Source: Antilocapra americana (lineage: Eukaryota; Chordata; Mammalia; Artiodactyla; Antilocapridae). Taken from it: 64,000 bases of DNA. Shown here piece after piece: positions 33,890 through 46,000 of the stretch. Both the position numbers and the translations under genes were made by a program. The stretch is taken from contig ML664199.1 in assembly GCA_007570785.1 (NCBI GenBank), forward strand, positions 20,406,597 through 20,470,596, written 5' to 3'. Position 1 is the stretch's first letter. Every line of letters begins with the position of its first letter. The notes beneath the pieces are model-generated. The model was given only the letters and a program-made list of their open reading frames with translations, did no database searches and was not told the origin of the DNA.

Positions 33890-34020
33890 TCACCATGGTT
33901 CTATATTTTGATTGAAGTGTAGTTACATGACAATATGCATTTGCCAAACATGGAGCTACTCATTTTAAAAAAGGTGAATTTTAATCTCTGTAAATGATAT
34001 CTCAGCAAAAAAGAAAAAGT
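33890..34020 (+). mobile_element. Ancient L1 3' UTR end
   Basis: 'tgaatttt' following 'aaaaaaggtg' and then 'ctctgtaaatgatatctcag' plus an A-rich tail resembles the terminal L1M 3' UTR also seen at 31300-31340. Confidence 0.6.
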
Positions 34021-34087
34021 AAGTTAAAATATGTACAATATGATAAGAAGTAATGGGAGGCAAGGGCACTATTGTGTAGAACTTGGA

Positions 34088-34299
34088 CATGTTGTCATTT
34101 CATTGCCAAGTCATGCCCAACTCTTTCATGACCCCAGGAACTGTAGCTTACCAGGGTCCTCGGTCCATGGGATTTCCCAGGCAAGAGTACTAGAGTGGGT
34201 TGCCATTCCTTCTCCAGAGGATATTCCTAATGGAGAGATAGAACCCATGTCTCCTGGTGGCAGACAGATTCTTTACTACTGAGCCATGTGAGGTGCTCT
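34088..34299 (-). mobile_element. Bov-tA SINE with target-site duplication
   Basis: Reverse BovA body and tRNA head, diverged. GAACTTGGA at 34079-34087 and 34300-34308; the match continues as CAT/TAT. Confidence 0.92.
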
Positions 34300-34517
34300 G
34301 AACTTGGATATACTTACCTAAGAAAAAGCATTTCAAATAAGTGTTGAGAGAGATTGATGTTTGCAGGCCAACAAAGTCTACAGGAAGCAGACTTTATTCA
34401 TTTCATAGCATTTACCAAAGCAGTGTCCAGAGAGGGTGAAGAGACATATGAATATAACATCTTCCTTGAAAATGTTTCACAAATACTGATTTTAAAAGAA
34501 TGATTAACAATCTTCTT

Positions 34518-35290
34518 TTTTAAAATTGAAATATAGTTGATTTACATTATTGTGTTAATTTTTGCTGTACAACAAAATGATTCAGTTATAAATTTATATT
34601 TTTTTTTTAATATTCTTATCCATTATGGTTTACCATAGGACACTGAATATAGTTCTCTGTGGTATACAGTAGGAACTTGTTTTTATCCATTTTATATATA
34701 ATAGCTTACATCTAGTAACCCCGACCTCCCACTCCATTGCTCCCCCAACTCTCTCCCCCTTGACAATCACAGTCTTCTTTCTATGTCTGTGAGTCTGTTT
34801 CTGTTTCACAGATAGGTTCATTTGTGTCATATTTTAGAGTCTGCATATAAGTGATAACATATGGTGTTTGTCTTTGTCTTTCTGACTTACTTAGTATGAT
34901 AATCTCTAATTGCATCCATGTTGCTGCAAATGGCATTATTTCATTCTTTTTATGGCTGAATAATACTCCATTGTATATATGTACCACATCTTGTTTCCAT
35001 GCCTTGGCTATTGTGAATAGTGCCCATATGAACATAGGAGTACATGTATCTTTTTTATTTATTAGAGTTTTGTCTGCATATATGCCCAGGAGTAGGATTG
35101 TTGGATCATATGATGGCTCTATTTTTAATTTTCTGAGGAACCTCCATACTCTTTCATAGTGACTGCACCAGCTTACATTCCCACCAGCAGTGTAACATGG
35201 TTCCCTGTTTTCCACACCCTCTCTAGCATTTGTTGTAGCTTTTCATGATGGCCATTCTGCCTCGTGTGAGATGGTGCCTCACTGTAGTTT
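34518..35290 (-). mobile_element. Old L1, 5'-truncated, with 14-bp target-site duplication
   Basis: Reverse 3' UTR ('tttgctgtacaacaaaatga', 'ggtttaccataggacactga') and ORF2 C-terminus. TTAACAATCTTCTT at 34504-34517 and TTAACAAGCTTCTT at 35291-35304 mark the ends. A deletion of about 30-35 bp relative to the other L1 copies is visible near 34990. Confidence 0.93.
34781..35215 (-). pseudogene. Old L1 ORF2 C-terminal fragment
   Basis: Frame of 144 codons: 'WRFLRKLKIEPSYDPTILLL', 'DTCTPMFIWALFTIAKAWKQ', 'YNGVLFSHKKNEIMPFAATW' and 'MQLEIIILSKSERQRQTPYV'. It is the last part of ORF2p. The cysteine motif lies just upstream, out of this frame. The missing block at 34990 removes residues between 'AKAWKQ' and 'VHIYNGVL' while keeping the frame. 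No catalytic domain. Confidence 0.85.
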
Positions 35291-35304
35291 TTAACAAGCT
35301 TCTT

Positions 35305-36254
35305 CGTTACGGGACTTCTCCAGGTGCTTCATCATGCATTTCCAAGAGGGAGAAGTAGCACGTTGTATCCCACAAATTTATTTGACCATTGAATGTTTTT
35401 CTCCTCACACATATGAAATCCCTCAGCAATCAAATAGCAACCAGAGACTAATTTCATCCTCCAGAACAGTTAGAGGTCCTGAAATTAAACTGCTGTGCAG
35501 AACAGACTGGTCCAGAGACCATGAAATGCTGACTTTCAAATCATGGACAGATCTAGGTGCAAATTATCTCAGAGCTAAAATAAACAGTTAAGAGGACTAA
35601 GATACAACAGTGTGTAGGCATGTAGCACCTGTTTAGATGTCTCTGAGTTCACAATTAAACAAATATGTATATATTTGTTACATTAAAATATGTAAATATT
35701 TATCTGCAATATAAATATGCAAAAATACTAAAATAAGAAAACAATTTGGAATAAAAGCATGTTGCTGAAATTGCTTCCTATGCAAAACATAAGAATACCA
35801 TGTTCAACATTTATTTGGTGTAACAAAAAAAATCTAAATGATGAAGCAAGAAGCAAGGAGTTATGAAAGGTCAATGTTCTGAGATGGAATGGGACAAAGA
35901 AATGTAGCTGGCTACAAAATAGGCAAAGCAACAAATAAATTTTAAAAGTAACAACAGAGTAAAAAATAATTGCATCAGGAAAATCCCAAATTGTCATCAT
36001 TAGAGAAAATCAAATCAGTAAAATGAGGGCAAACTCAAAAGGTTCTCCCAGTGTTGGAAAAAATGGATAATGAGACTACAATCCAAATGAGTTGGCCTAG
36101 CTTCCAAAGTTCATTACCAGCTGGCCTCTGCCTGACTCTTCATTTTACCACCATCTCAATGTCTTCACTTGCCACAACCCACACTTTAGCCTTCAATAAT
36201 TACCTACAACTCCCTGAATACGATGCTACTCTTTCATTACCCTAATTTAAAAGC
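35305..36254. other. Non-coding sequence, no recognised feature
   Basis: AT-rich. No gene or repeat I can support. Confidence 0.45.
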
Positions 36255-36400
36255 ATCAACTATGGAGTGAAATGCCAACTCAGATTTCAATTCTTCCAGT
36301 GACTAACCTTATGATCCTGAAAAAATTACTTTACCTTTCTACGCATCAGTTACTCCAACTGTAAAATAAGGATCATTCCTCAGCTTTTAGTGTTTTTCTT
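36255..36400 (+). mobile_element. MIR SINE
   Basis: 'cagtgactaaccttatgatc', 'aattactttacctttctacg', 'cagttactccaactgtaaaa' and 'taaggatcattcctcag' follow the MIR core in order. Confidence 0.75.
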
Positions 36401-36561
36401 CCTCTTTTCCAAAGAGCTAAATCCTCTAAATACTCTCTCTTTAAATCTCAGTGTTTACTGTCATTCCCTGGTCTTCCAGTCTATGTTAGACATCTTAAAA
36501 ATATTCAGTTTTTTAAAACAAGGTCTATGTCTTTATTATTTTATCTTCTAGCATCTAGAAG

Positions 36562-36768
36562 TGAAAGTGTTAGTTGCTCAGTCATGTCCAGCTCTTGCAG
36601 CCCCCATGAACTAGAGCCTGTCAGGTTCCTCTCTCCATGGAATTCTCTAGGCAAGAATACTGGTGTGGGTTGCCATTTCCTTCTCCACGGGATCTTCCTG
36701 ACCCAGGGATCAAACCTGTGTCTCCTGCACTGTAGGCAGATTCTTTATCATCTGAGTCATCAGGGAAA
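36562..36768 (-). mobile_element. Bov-tA SINE
   Basis: Reverse BovA body ('gttgctcagtcatgtccagc') and tRNA head ('catctgagtcatcagggaaa'). Near-matching CATCTAGAAG (36552-36561) and CATCTAAAAG (36769-36778) flank it. Confidence 0.92.
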
Positions 36769-37384
36769 CATCTAAAAGAGTGTACATTAAAAACCCTAAT
36801 AAGTATCTGTTGGAAGTGCAAATAAGGGAATAAATTAAGAGGTTAATGATAACAGCTGAATAATGCTAAATTTCAATCAAAACAATAAGATAGTAGTCTA
36901 GCTTAAGATGGTAAGAATTATTAGCTAATTAGAGATCTATGAAGAGAAGATATTGGATGCCATGTAAGAGCTTAGTTTTAATCAGAAGCTAATGGTCTCA
37001 GATTTGTTCAGTTATTTCTTGGTTTGGTTAGAAATTCTACTAGAAATCTTCTGCATTCCATTCCAACTCTTAAGTTTTAGGAGACTCTGGTTTTTAACAG
37101 ATATAATTTTGTGGAGGAAATGAAATTTGAAATGAGCTTTAAAGAATGCGCTGCATTTCACTAGCAAAAAAAGGAAGGGGATTCGGATTAGGGAACAACA
37201 TGTACCAAAGCATGAATATTTCAGTTGTCTTACAATGAAAAAGAAATGAATCATTCAAGTTAGATATAAAAAATAATGAAAATCCCAGAAGATGCTAACA
37301 GAATTCACTAGTTTATTTTTGATCACGCTCTATTTTGAAAACCCAAAGAATCATAGTGTGAGAGTCAAATTCATATCCTCTGAA

Positions 37385-37590
37385 GCTAGTTGGCCTGCTT
37401 TCTGATTCCACTTCTGACACTTACAAGCACTTTGGACAAAGTTGTAAGACTCTCAGTCCTCAATTTACTCATCTATAAAAAGGGTACAATAAAAGCACTA
37501 CCCTCATGAAGTGGTTCTAATGGTTAAATAACTTAATGCATGCAAGTCACTTAGAATAATGACTAGCATATTTAAATGCTCGATATTGTT
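37385..37590 (+). mobile_element. MIR SINE
   Basis: 'cacttctgacacttacaagc', 'cctcaatttactcatctata', 'aaaagggtacaataaaagca' and 'atgcatgcaagtcacttaga' match the MIR order. Confidence 0.8.
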
Positions 37591-37891
37591 AAGAGCACAA
37601 GACTTTCTCATGAAGGTTAGGTATATATCGTTCAACATTTAGCATAGTTAAACTAAATCTTTTCTAACTTGGAATTATAGTGACTCACTGCCACTTTAAG
37701 ATAGTTACCAGTACTAACAACATTATCTTACTTAGGGTAACATGGGGCTTAACATCAGAAAAGTCAAAGGGAGACTAAATCCTGTGAGAATACCCAATGT
37801 TTATTGATGGTATTCAAAAATCCCAAATACAGGTGCATTAGAATGACATTATGCTAACCAATGGGTTATTCTTGAAAGCAAAAATATCTCT

Positions 37892-37990
37892 AGAAAAAAT
37901 GAGAAGGAAGGGAGGAAAGAAAGAAGAAAGGAAGGGAGAAAGAGTGGGAGGAAAGGTGGAGAAGGAAAAAGAAAATAAAGAGGAAACAGA
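37892..37990 (+). repeat. Polypurine (GGAA-rich) tract
   Basis: About 100 nt almost wholly A/G, with an uninterrupted 44-nt purine run at 37901-37944 and only isolated T residues after it. It directly precedes a Bov-tA insertion. Confidence 0.9.
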
Positions 37991-38022
37991 GTTTAGATTT
38001 TGTTCCTATTCAACCTGGAAAA

Positions 38023-38218
38023 GGGCTTCTCTGATAGCTCAGTTGGAAAAGAATCCACCTGCAATTCAGGAGACCCCAGTTTGATTCCTGTGTTGGGAAG
38101 ATTTGCTAGAGAAGGGATAAGCTACCCACTCCAGTATTCTGGCCTAGAGAACTCCATGGACTGTATAGCCCATGGGGTCGCAAAGAGTTGGACAAGACTA
38201 CGTGACTTTCACTTCACT
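38023..38218 (+). mobile_element. Bov-tA SINE with 11-bp target-site duplication
   Basis: tRNA head 'ggcttctctgatagctcagt', BovA body and a CACTTCACT tail. AACCTGGAAAA is perfect at 38012-38022 and 38219-38229. Confidence 0.95.
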
Positions 38219-38229
38219 AACCTGGAAAA

Positions 38230-40559
38230 AATTATAGCAGAAACTGTGTAAAGACACTAAAAACTACTTTCTAAATCACCCTGCACATGAGCCATTGGTA
38301 CTGTTTGTTGCCTTGGACCAGATTCATTCAGAGTTACTGAAATATTAATCTGATCTGTGATTTGGAAAATGTTTCTCAATAAAAATATTCAAAAGCCTGA
38401 GTGCTTCTCAGCTCAGATGAGTTAAGATTTAACTCTGACATGAATTGAACCTCTCTCTGGGGATGCTTCTCTTTACGGGGGCTGAGATCACAGAGTTCAT
38501 CCTTCCGGCACTAGCAGCTCTTTGATTTTTGTCAGGAAGGCCTGCCACCAGAGCGCAATGCATAGCAACGTGAGGGTATGTCTCCCCAGTTCCCTAATGA
38601 AAAGCTAGCCTGGAGAGTGGGGGTAGGTTGGAGGGTAAATTTCAAAGAGGGGAAAGGTCAGTTCTTGGTCAAAGTATGAAGAGCTTATGGAAGAAAGAAA
38701 ACTTCGAAAATAAAGCATTAACATAAATTACTGAGCACAGGCTTTCAAGTTCTATAGAAAGAGATGAACCAATGCTACCACGATAAAGGATCCCCTTTTT
38801 AAAGGATGTGTCCATCTTTGTCCTCTTCTTATTGCTTCAGAAAATTATCAGAAATGTCGGTAGATGATTCTATTTGAGCTTCTTAAAGAAAACTTTACAG
38901 GCAGTGACACTTAAAGAGATCTCCCCTCTTAAAATCAGAAAGGTGTTAAGGTCATGGGGTTAGCTTTCTGGGAAGAAAATAAAATCTAACTTTCTCAGGA
39001 GAAGAGCCTTTACTAACTGCGGAGGAAATAGTTAAGTTGATATAACATAAAATGCATCAGTTCAAAGATATAGGGACACAAGTCAGTGTTAATAATATGG
39101 TAAGTTTAATAATCTATAAGTAAACTAAATAATTATTTCCCCAAAGTATAGATTGGGATGGGAGAAGAGGGGCTATTTTCTACAGGGCGCGAAGGAATAA
39201 CATAACTAGCCAGTTTTCTACTACCAGAGTGAAAGAAGAACAAAAATATTCAGAAAGATTCAGAAACAAAAACTCAGCAGAAAGCCTATGGTGAATACTT
39301 CAGTTCATTGCAGGTAAGAAGTCAAGAGTAGTGGCTTTGGCCTTAGGACCCCTTTTGAAGACCCCCAAAGACCATTTGTTTATGGATTACATATTTCAAC
39401 ATTTGTTCTTTTAAAAATTAAAACTGAAAAGTGTTTATATATTCATTTAAAAACAATAACCATAAACTTGCTATATATTAACATAAATTGCATGTATTTT
39501 TATCAAAAATCTCTGTATTTTCCCAAACCAAAAAAAAAATTATTGAGAAGAGTGACATTATCTTACACTTTTTCAAATCTCTTTTAATATCTGGCTTAAT
39601 AAAGACAGCTGAATTTTCTCTGCTTCTGTATTCCATCTGTTGTGATATCTTAATTTTAATTAAAAATATCAAGAAAATCTGGTCTCACACAGAAATGTAG
39701 TAGGAAAAGGAAGAAGCATTTTAACAGCCTTTTCAGATAAATCTGGGTACTCTTCTCTGATACTACACTAATATCTGACAAGTGATAGCGTCTCAAAGGT
39801 TACTTGAAATGTAGACTCTGAAACCACATCAGTGGCCTTTCCATACTCTGTTACTTTGAAATGCATTGGTCAGTAGGGTATTTTGAATGGATCTTTTATC
39901 TGTGCAGTATTTGTAACATCATACATTTGTCATTTGGAAAAAATAATAGTTTGCTGGGTTATGTAGCTCTTATATTGCAGTCACATTCATTAATATCACC
40001 ACTAATCTCAGAAAAAAAAAACACTCTAAGTATTGAGAAGCTGTCAAACTCACAGTAGTGGATAGAAGCTGTTGAAAAACTTAATTTTTGCCTGAAAGCT
40101 TAAATTTTGTTATTGATGATAAATACTGTTAGTGGTTTCCTTAAAGACGTTGTTTTACTCCATTCATTATCAAGCAAATATTATCACCTATATTATCATA
40201 GCTTTTCTGTAAATCATTCTTGCAAATAGAAATAATGTTTCATGAAAAAAAAAATGGGTCTAGTTCAACATACTTCTCAAATGATCACTTAAGTTCTTCT
40301 GCCAGAGACAGTTACTGTCTTCCAGTGTGCAACAGAAAGGCTTTATGCATTTTTCTTGCCTTGTCATACAGTATTAAAAAGATGTGCTCAAAGGTGAAGA
40401 TTTAATACCGTAAGAAGTTTTATTTTTCATCAAGAACACTCTCAGTAAAATTGTTAAAAAGAAAAAAAAAGAACTTTGAGTCCAGTTCGTTAATACTGAC
40501 CGGATTCATGCTAAGGCACTTGCTTTTAACCTACCACCTTTGCTTTTTCATCATCCGTA
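38230..40559. other. Repeat-poor non-coding sequence
   Basis: Longest stretch without a recent transposon in the middle of the window. 38400-38700 is GC-richer than its surroundings and contains 'gcaatgcatagcaacgtgag'. No frame, splice structure or known repeat is convincing. Confidence 0.4.
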
Positions 40560-40599
40560 AAAATGCCAGTACAAAGAAACAGTGTCGTAGTGTTATCAT

Positions 40600-40957
40600 A
40601 AAATGTTTTCTTTTATTATAGAAGTTGCAGGTATGGAGCACTATAATAAAACATCCACATACACCACAAAATGATCAGCAACACAAGTCTAGCTGCCATC
40701 CATCACTTTACTACGGATCCCCTTTGCTCATCGCATCTACCTCCAACCCACTTCCTCTCTGGCAACCATTAATCTTGTGTTCTGTATCTTTGAGTTTGTT
40801 TTTGTTTGGTTTGGTTGGTTTTTTAGATTCCACATATGGGTAAAATTATAAGGTATTTGTCATTCTCTGATGACTTTGTTTCATGTAGCATAATAACCTT
40901 TAGGACTGATGCATGTTGTTCCAAATGAAGGATTTCATTCTTTTTTGTGACTTAGTA

Positions 40958-41007
<50 letters not shown>

Positions 41008-41055
41008 ATCAGTGGACACTTAGGTTGTTTCCCTATTTTGACTGTTACCTCATAA
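40600..41055 (-). mobile_element. Ancient L1M ORF2 end / 3' UTR containing a microsatellite
   Basis: 'ttagattccacatatgggta', 'gcatgttgttccaaatgaag', 'gatttcattcttttttgtga', then after the (TG)n 'cagtggacacttaggttgtt' follow the antisense of the L1M ORF2 end. Confidence 0.8.
40961..41005. repeat. (TG)22 microsatellite
   Basis: Forty-five bases of perfect TG repeat. It lies where L1 copies normally read 'attgtatatatgtacca', so it probably expanded from that L1 motif. Confidence 0.97.
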
Positions 41056-41233
41056 ACCACCAAAAATGTCTTGTGGACTCTCAAGGGTCCTCAAGTCATA
41101 CTTTGAAAACTGATAAAAATAGAGAAAAGTTGGCTAAAGCTCAAAGAATAGCAAGTATTATGAGATACTATATTAAGCAGAGGAAAAAGCTTCTGACTTT
41201 TTGCTTTTTATACTGAACAATTAGGGAGAGAAT

Positions 41234-42012
41234 TTGGAGGACAATAGGAATAGTGTAATCACTCACCTAGAGCCAGACATCCTGGAATGTGAAGTCAAGT
41301 GGGCCTTAGGAAGCATCATTACGAACAAAGCTAGTGGAGGTGATGGAATTCCAGTTGAGCTATTTCAAATCCTGAAAGATGATGCTGTGAAAGTGCTGCA
41401 CTCAATATGCCAGCAAATCTGGAAAACTCAGCAATGGCCACAGGACTGGGAAAGGTCAGTTTTCATTCCTATCCCAAAGAGAGGCAATGCCAAAGAATGC
41501 TCAAACTACTGCACGATTGCACTCATCTCACACGCTAGTAAAGCAATGCTTAAAATTCTCCAAGCCAGGCTTCAACACCACATGAACCATGAACTTCCAG
41601 ATGTTCAAGCTGGTTTTAGAAAAGGCAGAGGAACCAGAGATCAAATTGCCACCCTGTGCTGGATCATCGAAAAAGCAAGAGAGTTCCAGAAAACATCTAT
41701 TTCTGCTTTATTGGCTATGCCAAAGCCTTTGACTGTGTGGATCACAACAAACTGTAGAAAATACTTCAAGAGATGGGAATACCAGACCACCTGACCTGCC
41801 TCTTGAAAAATCTGTATGCAGGTCAGGAAGCAACAGTTAGAACTGGACATGGAACAACAGACTGGTTCCAAATAGGAAAAGGAGTATGTCAAGGGTATAT
41901 ATTGTCACTCTACTTATTTAATTTATATGTAGAGTACATCGTGAGAAACACAAGCACAAGCTGGAATCAAGAGTGCCAGGAGAAATATCAACAACCTCAG
42001 ATATGCAGATGA
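41234..42012 (+). pseudogene. BovB reverse transcriptase, frameshifted
   Basis: 41234-41794 (186 codons; the first few come from flanking DNA) reads 'EPDILECEVKWALGSI', 'KASGGDGIPVELFQILKDDA', 'RSVFIPIPKRGNAKECSNY' and 'DVQAGFRKGRGTRDQIATL'. A one-base loss near 41690 shifts the motif-A region, where 'ttggctatgcc' gives Gly in place of the catalytic Asp of FIDYAKAFD. A second frame (41773-42012) carries '[20 protein letters not shown]'. At the YADD box (about 42002) the second Asp codon is GAG, and a C7 run at 42016 shifts the frame again. Dead. Confidence 0.9.
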
Positions 42013-42775
42013 GACCCCCCCTTATGGCAGAAAGTGAGAAGGAACTAAAGAGCCTCTTGATGAAAGTGAAAGAGGAGAGTGAAAAAGTTGGCTTAAAGCT
42101 CAACATTCAGAAAACTAAGATCATGGCATCCTGTCCCATTACTTCATAGCAAATAGATGGGGAAACAGTGGCTGACTTTATTTTTCTGGGCTCCAAAATC
42201 ACTGCAGATGGTGACTGGAGCCATGAAATTAAAAGACTCTTACTCCTTGGAAGGAAAGTTATGACCAACCCAGACAGCATATTATAAAGCAGAGACATTA
42301 CTTTGCCAACAAGCGTCTGTCTAGTCAGGGCTATGGCTTTTCCAGTAGTCATGTATGGATGTGAGAGTTGGACTATAAAGAAAGCTGAGCACTGAAGAAT
42401 TGATGCTTTTGAACTGTGGTGTTGGAGAAGACTCTTCAGAGTCCCTTGGACTGCAAGGAGATCCAACCAGTCCATCCTAAAGGAGAGCAGTCCTGGGTGT
42501 TCATTGGAAGGACTGTTGTTGAAGCTGAAACTCCAATATTTTGGCCACCTGATGGGAAGAGCTGACTCACTGGAAAAGACCCTGATACTGGGAAATATTG
42601 AGCGCAGAAGAAGAAGATGACAGAGGCTGAGAGGGTTGGATGACATCACCAACTCAATGGATGTGGGTTGGGGTGAACTCTGGGAGTTGGCAATGGACAG
42701 GGAAGCTTGGCATGATGTGGTTCATGGGGTCGCAAAGAGTCAGACACGACTGAATGAGTGAACTGACTGACTGAC
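41245..42775 (+). mobile_element. BovB LINE, 5'-truncated (about 1.5 kb)
   Basis: Begins upstream of the RT ('gtaatcactcacctagagcc') and ends with GAACTGACTGACTGACTGA. It includes the whole RT and C-terminal region and is one of the least diverged BovB copies here. No clear target-site duplication. Confidence 0.93.
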
Positions 42776-43288
42776 TGAGGTGCTCATCATACCCTGGAAG
42801 AAGGCAAACATGTGCAGTCACCTTTTTAAAAAATCTGTATCTTGAGTGGAAAGGAGAACTAGCTACAACTGATTGAATATAAGTTGTATCCACAAGGCCT
42901 TGGAAGAATTTCAGCCCAAATTAGAATAAGAGATCTCTGAATTCTAGGGAAGAATGTCTTCCGAAAAAAAGAAATTCTAAGCAACAGACAAGATAAGGAA
43001 CAAGCTAAAGATGGCTAACATTTTTCTTGTCTCAACAAGAAGAGAAGGATGGTTCCAGGTCTAAAAGAAAAAACTATACAAGAAAGTCTGATCCAAATAA
43101 GATCCAAACAAAGTATGATACGATTTAAGCAGTGGATAGAAGGAAAGAAGAGAGAATCCATTTATTGATACCTGGAAATTTCTCTCCTGAGTTAATAAGA
43201 GATTTTGACTTTGTATTTGTAGAGAAGAAAGTATTTGCATGTCTTATGATAATATTAATACTACTTACTCTCTATATATGTATATGCT
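42776..43288. other. Non-coding sequence, no recognised feature
   Basis: A-rich. No gene or repeat that I can name. Confidence 0.45.
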
Positions 43289-43664
43289 GCAGCTGCTGCT
43301 AAGTCACTTCAGTCGTGTCCGACTCTTTGCGACCCCATAGACGGCAGCCCGCCAGGCTGCCCCGACTCCAGGATTCTCCAGGCAAGAACACTGGAGTGGG
43401 TTGCTATTTCCTTCTCCAATGCATGAAAGTGGAAGGTGAAAGTGAAGGCACTCAGTTGTGTCCGACTCTTAGTGACCCCATGGGCTGCAGCTTACCAGGC
43501 TCCTCCATCCATGGGATTTTCCAGGCAGAGTACTGGAGTGGGATGCCATTTCCGTCTCCAGGAGATCTTCTCGACCAAGGAATCAAACCTGTATCTCGTG
43601 CATTGCAGGTGTTCTCTTACACTGCAGGCAGATTGTCTACCACTGAGCCAGCAGGGAAGCCCAA
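43289..43664 (-). mobile_element. Composite SINE: tRNA head plus two BovA units
   Basis: Reverse order: TGC-repeat end, BovA unit ('cagtcgtgtccgactctttg'), GAAAGTG linker, second BovA unit ('ttgtgtccgactcttagtga'), then a tRNA head ('caggcagattgtctaccact', 'gagccagcagggaagccc'). It combines the head of Bov-tA with the tandem units of Bov-A2. A short internal repeat of the head occurs at 43600-43630. Confidence 0.85.
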
Positions 43665-43823
43665 ATTCTATTATTTATATGGCCTTAATATTAAAAATAT
43701 TTGACAACTATTAATATTGTGGCATAGGCACATGATGATCAGACCAGACGTCTATATGTTCAGAGTAAAAACTGTCTGGGACACACTGGCTCTGTACCAA
43801 CTATTTTTAAAACAGAATTGGGG

Positions 43824-43950
43824 GACTTCCTTGGTGGTCCAGTGGTTAAGACTCTGAGCTGCAATGCAGGAGATCGCGGTACAAACCCTATTCAGGGAAT
43901 TAAGATGCTGCATGCCAGTGATATGACCAAAAATAAATAATTCTTTTAAA
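43824..43950 (+). mobile_element. CHR-2-like tRNA-derived SINE
   Basis: 'gggacttccttggtggtcca', 'gtggttaagactctgagctg', 'taagatgctgcatgccagtg' and an A-rich tail. Confidence 0.85.
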
Positions 43951-45904
43951 AAAAGAAGAAGGCTGAATTACATTTGAAAAATACAAATAAATCAATAGAA
44001 TTAGGAACAACTATAAGAAATAAAGACAGGAGCAGGCCAAAAAGTAGTCAGGGCTAAGGTAGGAAACTATTGCTTTTTATTAAATGCCTTTCTCTGCTAT
44101 TTTAATTTTTACTGTATGCATGTATTACTTTGATGAGAAATAATATTAATGTATAAAAAGGATTTTTCATCCTATTAGTTGTTAAAACTCTTTAAATATT
44201 GTGCCATCATTCTCCTTAACATCTGTAAGCAATTGATGTTCAGTAGAAATAAATTTAATAAAATATCTCCTTAGTAAACATTTCTTTGGCTTAGTAGCAG
44301 ACTTTTTAATGTATCGTCATATATATTCTCAAGCATATATAATGGAATTACTTCAAATTTTAATTTAAAAGATAATTCATACTTTTATTTCTTTCTCATG
44401 ATGACAGGGAAGCAATGGAAAATATCCTAAAACATATAGCTTGTCTCTAGGGCACATTCCTTTAAAAGTTATCAATGCTTTTAAATAGTAGGAGATTCTC
44501 CTTACCAAAATTAAAGATGATGTTGGAGATTTTATTTTACTTTTAATGAATAGGCTCCAATGACCCATAACTTGTACCTCTATGGCACAATTAACTATCC
44601 TTACTGTTCTTTAGATCACTGCAGAGGACAAGAGGCCTACAATAATTACTAGAAGATGTATTTTGAGAACACTGCTTTACTTGAATTTATGAGTAGCACA
44701 ATTAGTCACAGATATTGTTGGCTACAAGAAATAAGTCCATGAAAAATAGTCTCCCAAGTAACACAGATGCCTGTGCTAAGAATTATTTGCATGTTGGAAT
44801 AATTCTTTCTGAAGGTATATGAAGTCAGTAAAGGAAATTATGTAGTAAAAGTTATCAAAACATGAAACTTACTTGCTATTTTCATATGTTTCAAAACCTA
44901 GAATTTTGTAAACTTTTGTGTACATTTATAGATGTGAAAAAAAAATGTTTATAATATGGGACAGTTGTTATGTTACAAGGTATAGAGGTATGGGAAGTGG
45001 ACCAGTCAGGATACCAGAAGATTTGGGTTCACTTGGAGGAGGGCCGGACACAAATTTAAAGTCGCAGTCCATCTAACCAGCACCTCCACCTTGAGTCAGC
45101 TTCCTCAATGCGTTATAAATCAGTGTCTTTGAATAGTATTTTGGGTCTCTAGGGTCAAATAAAACAGCATCTCAGGTCACATGGCTCTATTCTTTTGTAT
45201 GTTTCAAACATTCAATTTATAGTTCCTTCTTTACTTATGTTTATTATTTAATTTTATAGATTGCATGCAATATAAATATAATATTTATTACATAGTTTAG
45301 TCACACCTATCTAAAAAGTGGAATTTCTATATGTACGCACATAATATAACCATGAGAAATGGAAACAAAATCTTCCTTTAGTGAGCATATTAATTATTCA
45401 AATCAAATAGCTTTCCATCTGTACGCATATGTCTACAACAGCCTAATCAAAAGCAAAGATAGAAAGTTAATAATTCAAAGCTTTGGTTATCTTTAATCAA
45501 ATAGGTGGACTTTTGAGGCTATAAAAGTCATATATACATAAATATGTAAAGTACATAAATATATAAAAAGTCTGAAAGAATATTGCTAGAGGCCTGTATT
45601 TATTTAAAGTACCAATTAAGTCTTGTGTCATTTGTTAAAACCATGAGTTCTAGCAAACATTTGTAGGAAGATAACAAAATTAGTCTTAGACATAGTATAG
45701 GTTTATCAGCTGAAGCAACAAGTTTACATAAGTCGTATTACTAAAGTATTTGCTTTTGTCCTATAGTTGAAGTATTTGGAAGCAGAGTTCTTAGGGTCTT
45801 AGGACATAACAAATGAAAGTGTACTAAAATCTGTTTTAAAGCACATTATTTCTACCTAAGAAAGCAAATTTAATGCACTAGCTTCTTCCCCATTCAATTA
45901 CTTA

Positions 45905-46000
45905 TTCACCATTCATCTCATAAATATTTATTGAGCTCCCCGCTCCTACACTACTGTAGGGAAGGCAGAGGCATAAAGTATATGGCCATAATACCATGCA
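45905..46000 (-). mobile_element. Possible L2 LINE fragment
   Basis: 'cattcatctcataaatattt' and 'attgagctccccgctcctac' recall the antisense of the L2 3' end. Short and diverged. Confidence 0.5.

Noticed and set aside
36051..36245. 64-codon frame near a MIR
   Set aside because: No family resemblance or supporting signals; the length is within chance expectation.
37851..38084. Lys/Glu-rich frame
   Set aside because: Produced by the polypurine tract followed by a Bov-tA; no gene context or start signal.
41234..41794. Active BovB reverse transcriptase
   Set aside because: Conserved N-terminal RT motifs are present, but a frameshift, loss of the motif-A Asp and a broken YADD box rule out activity.
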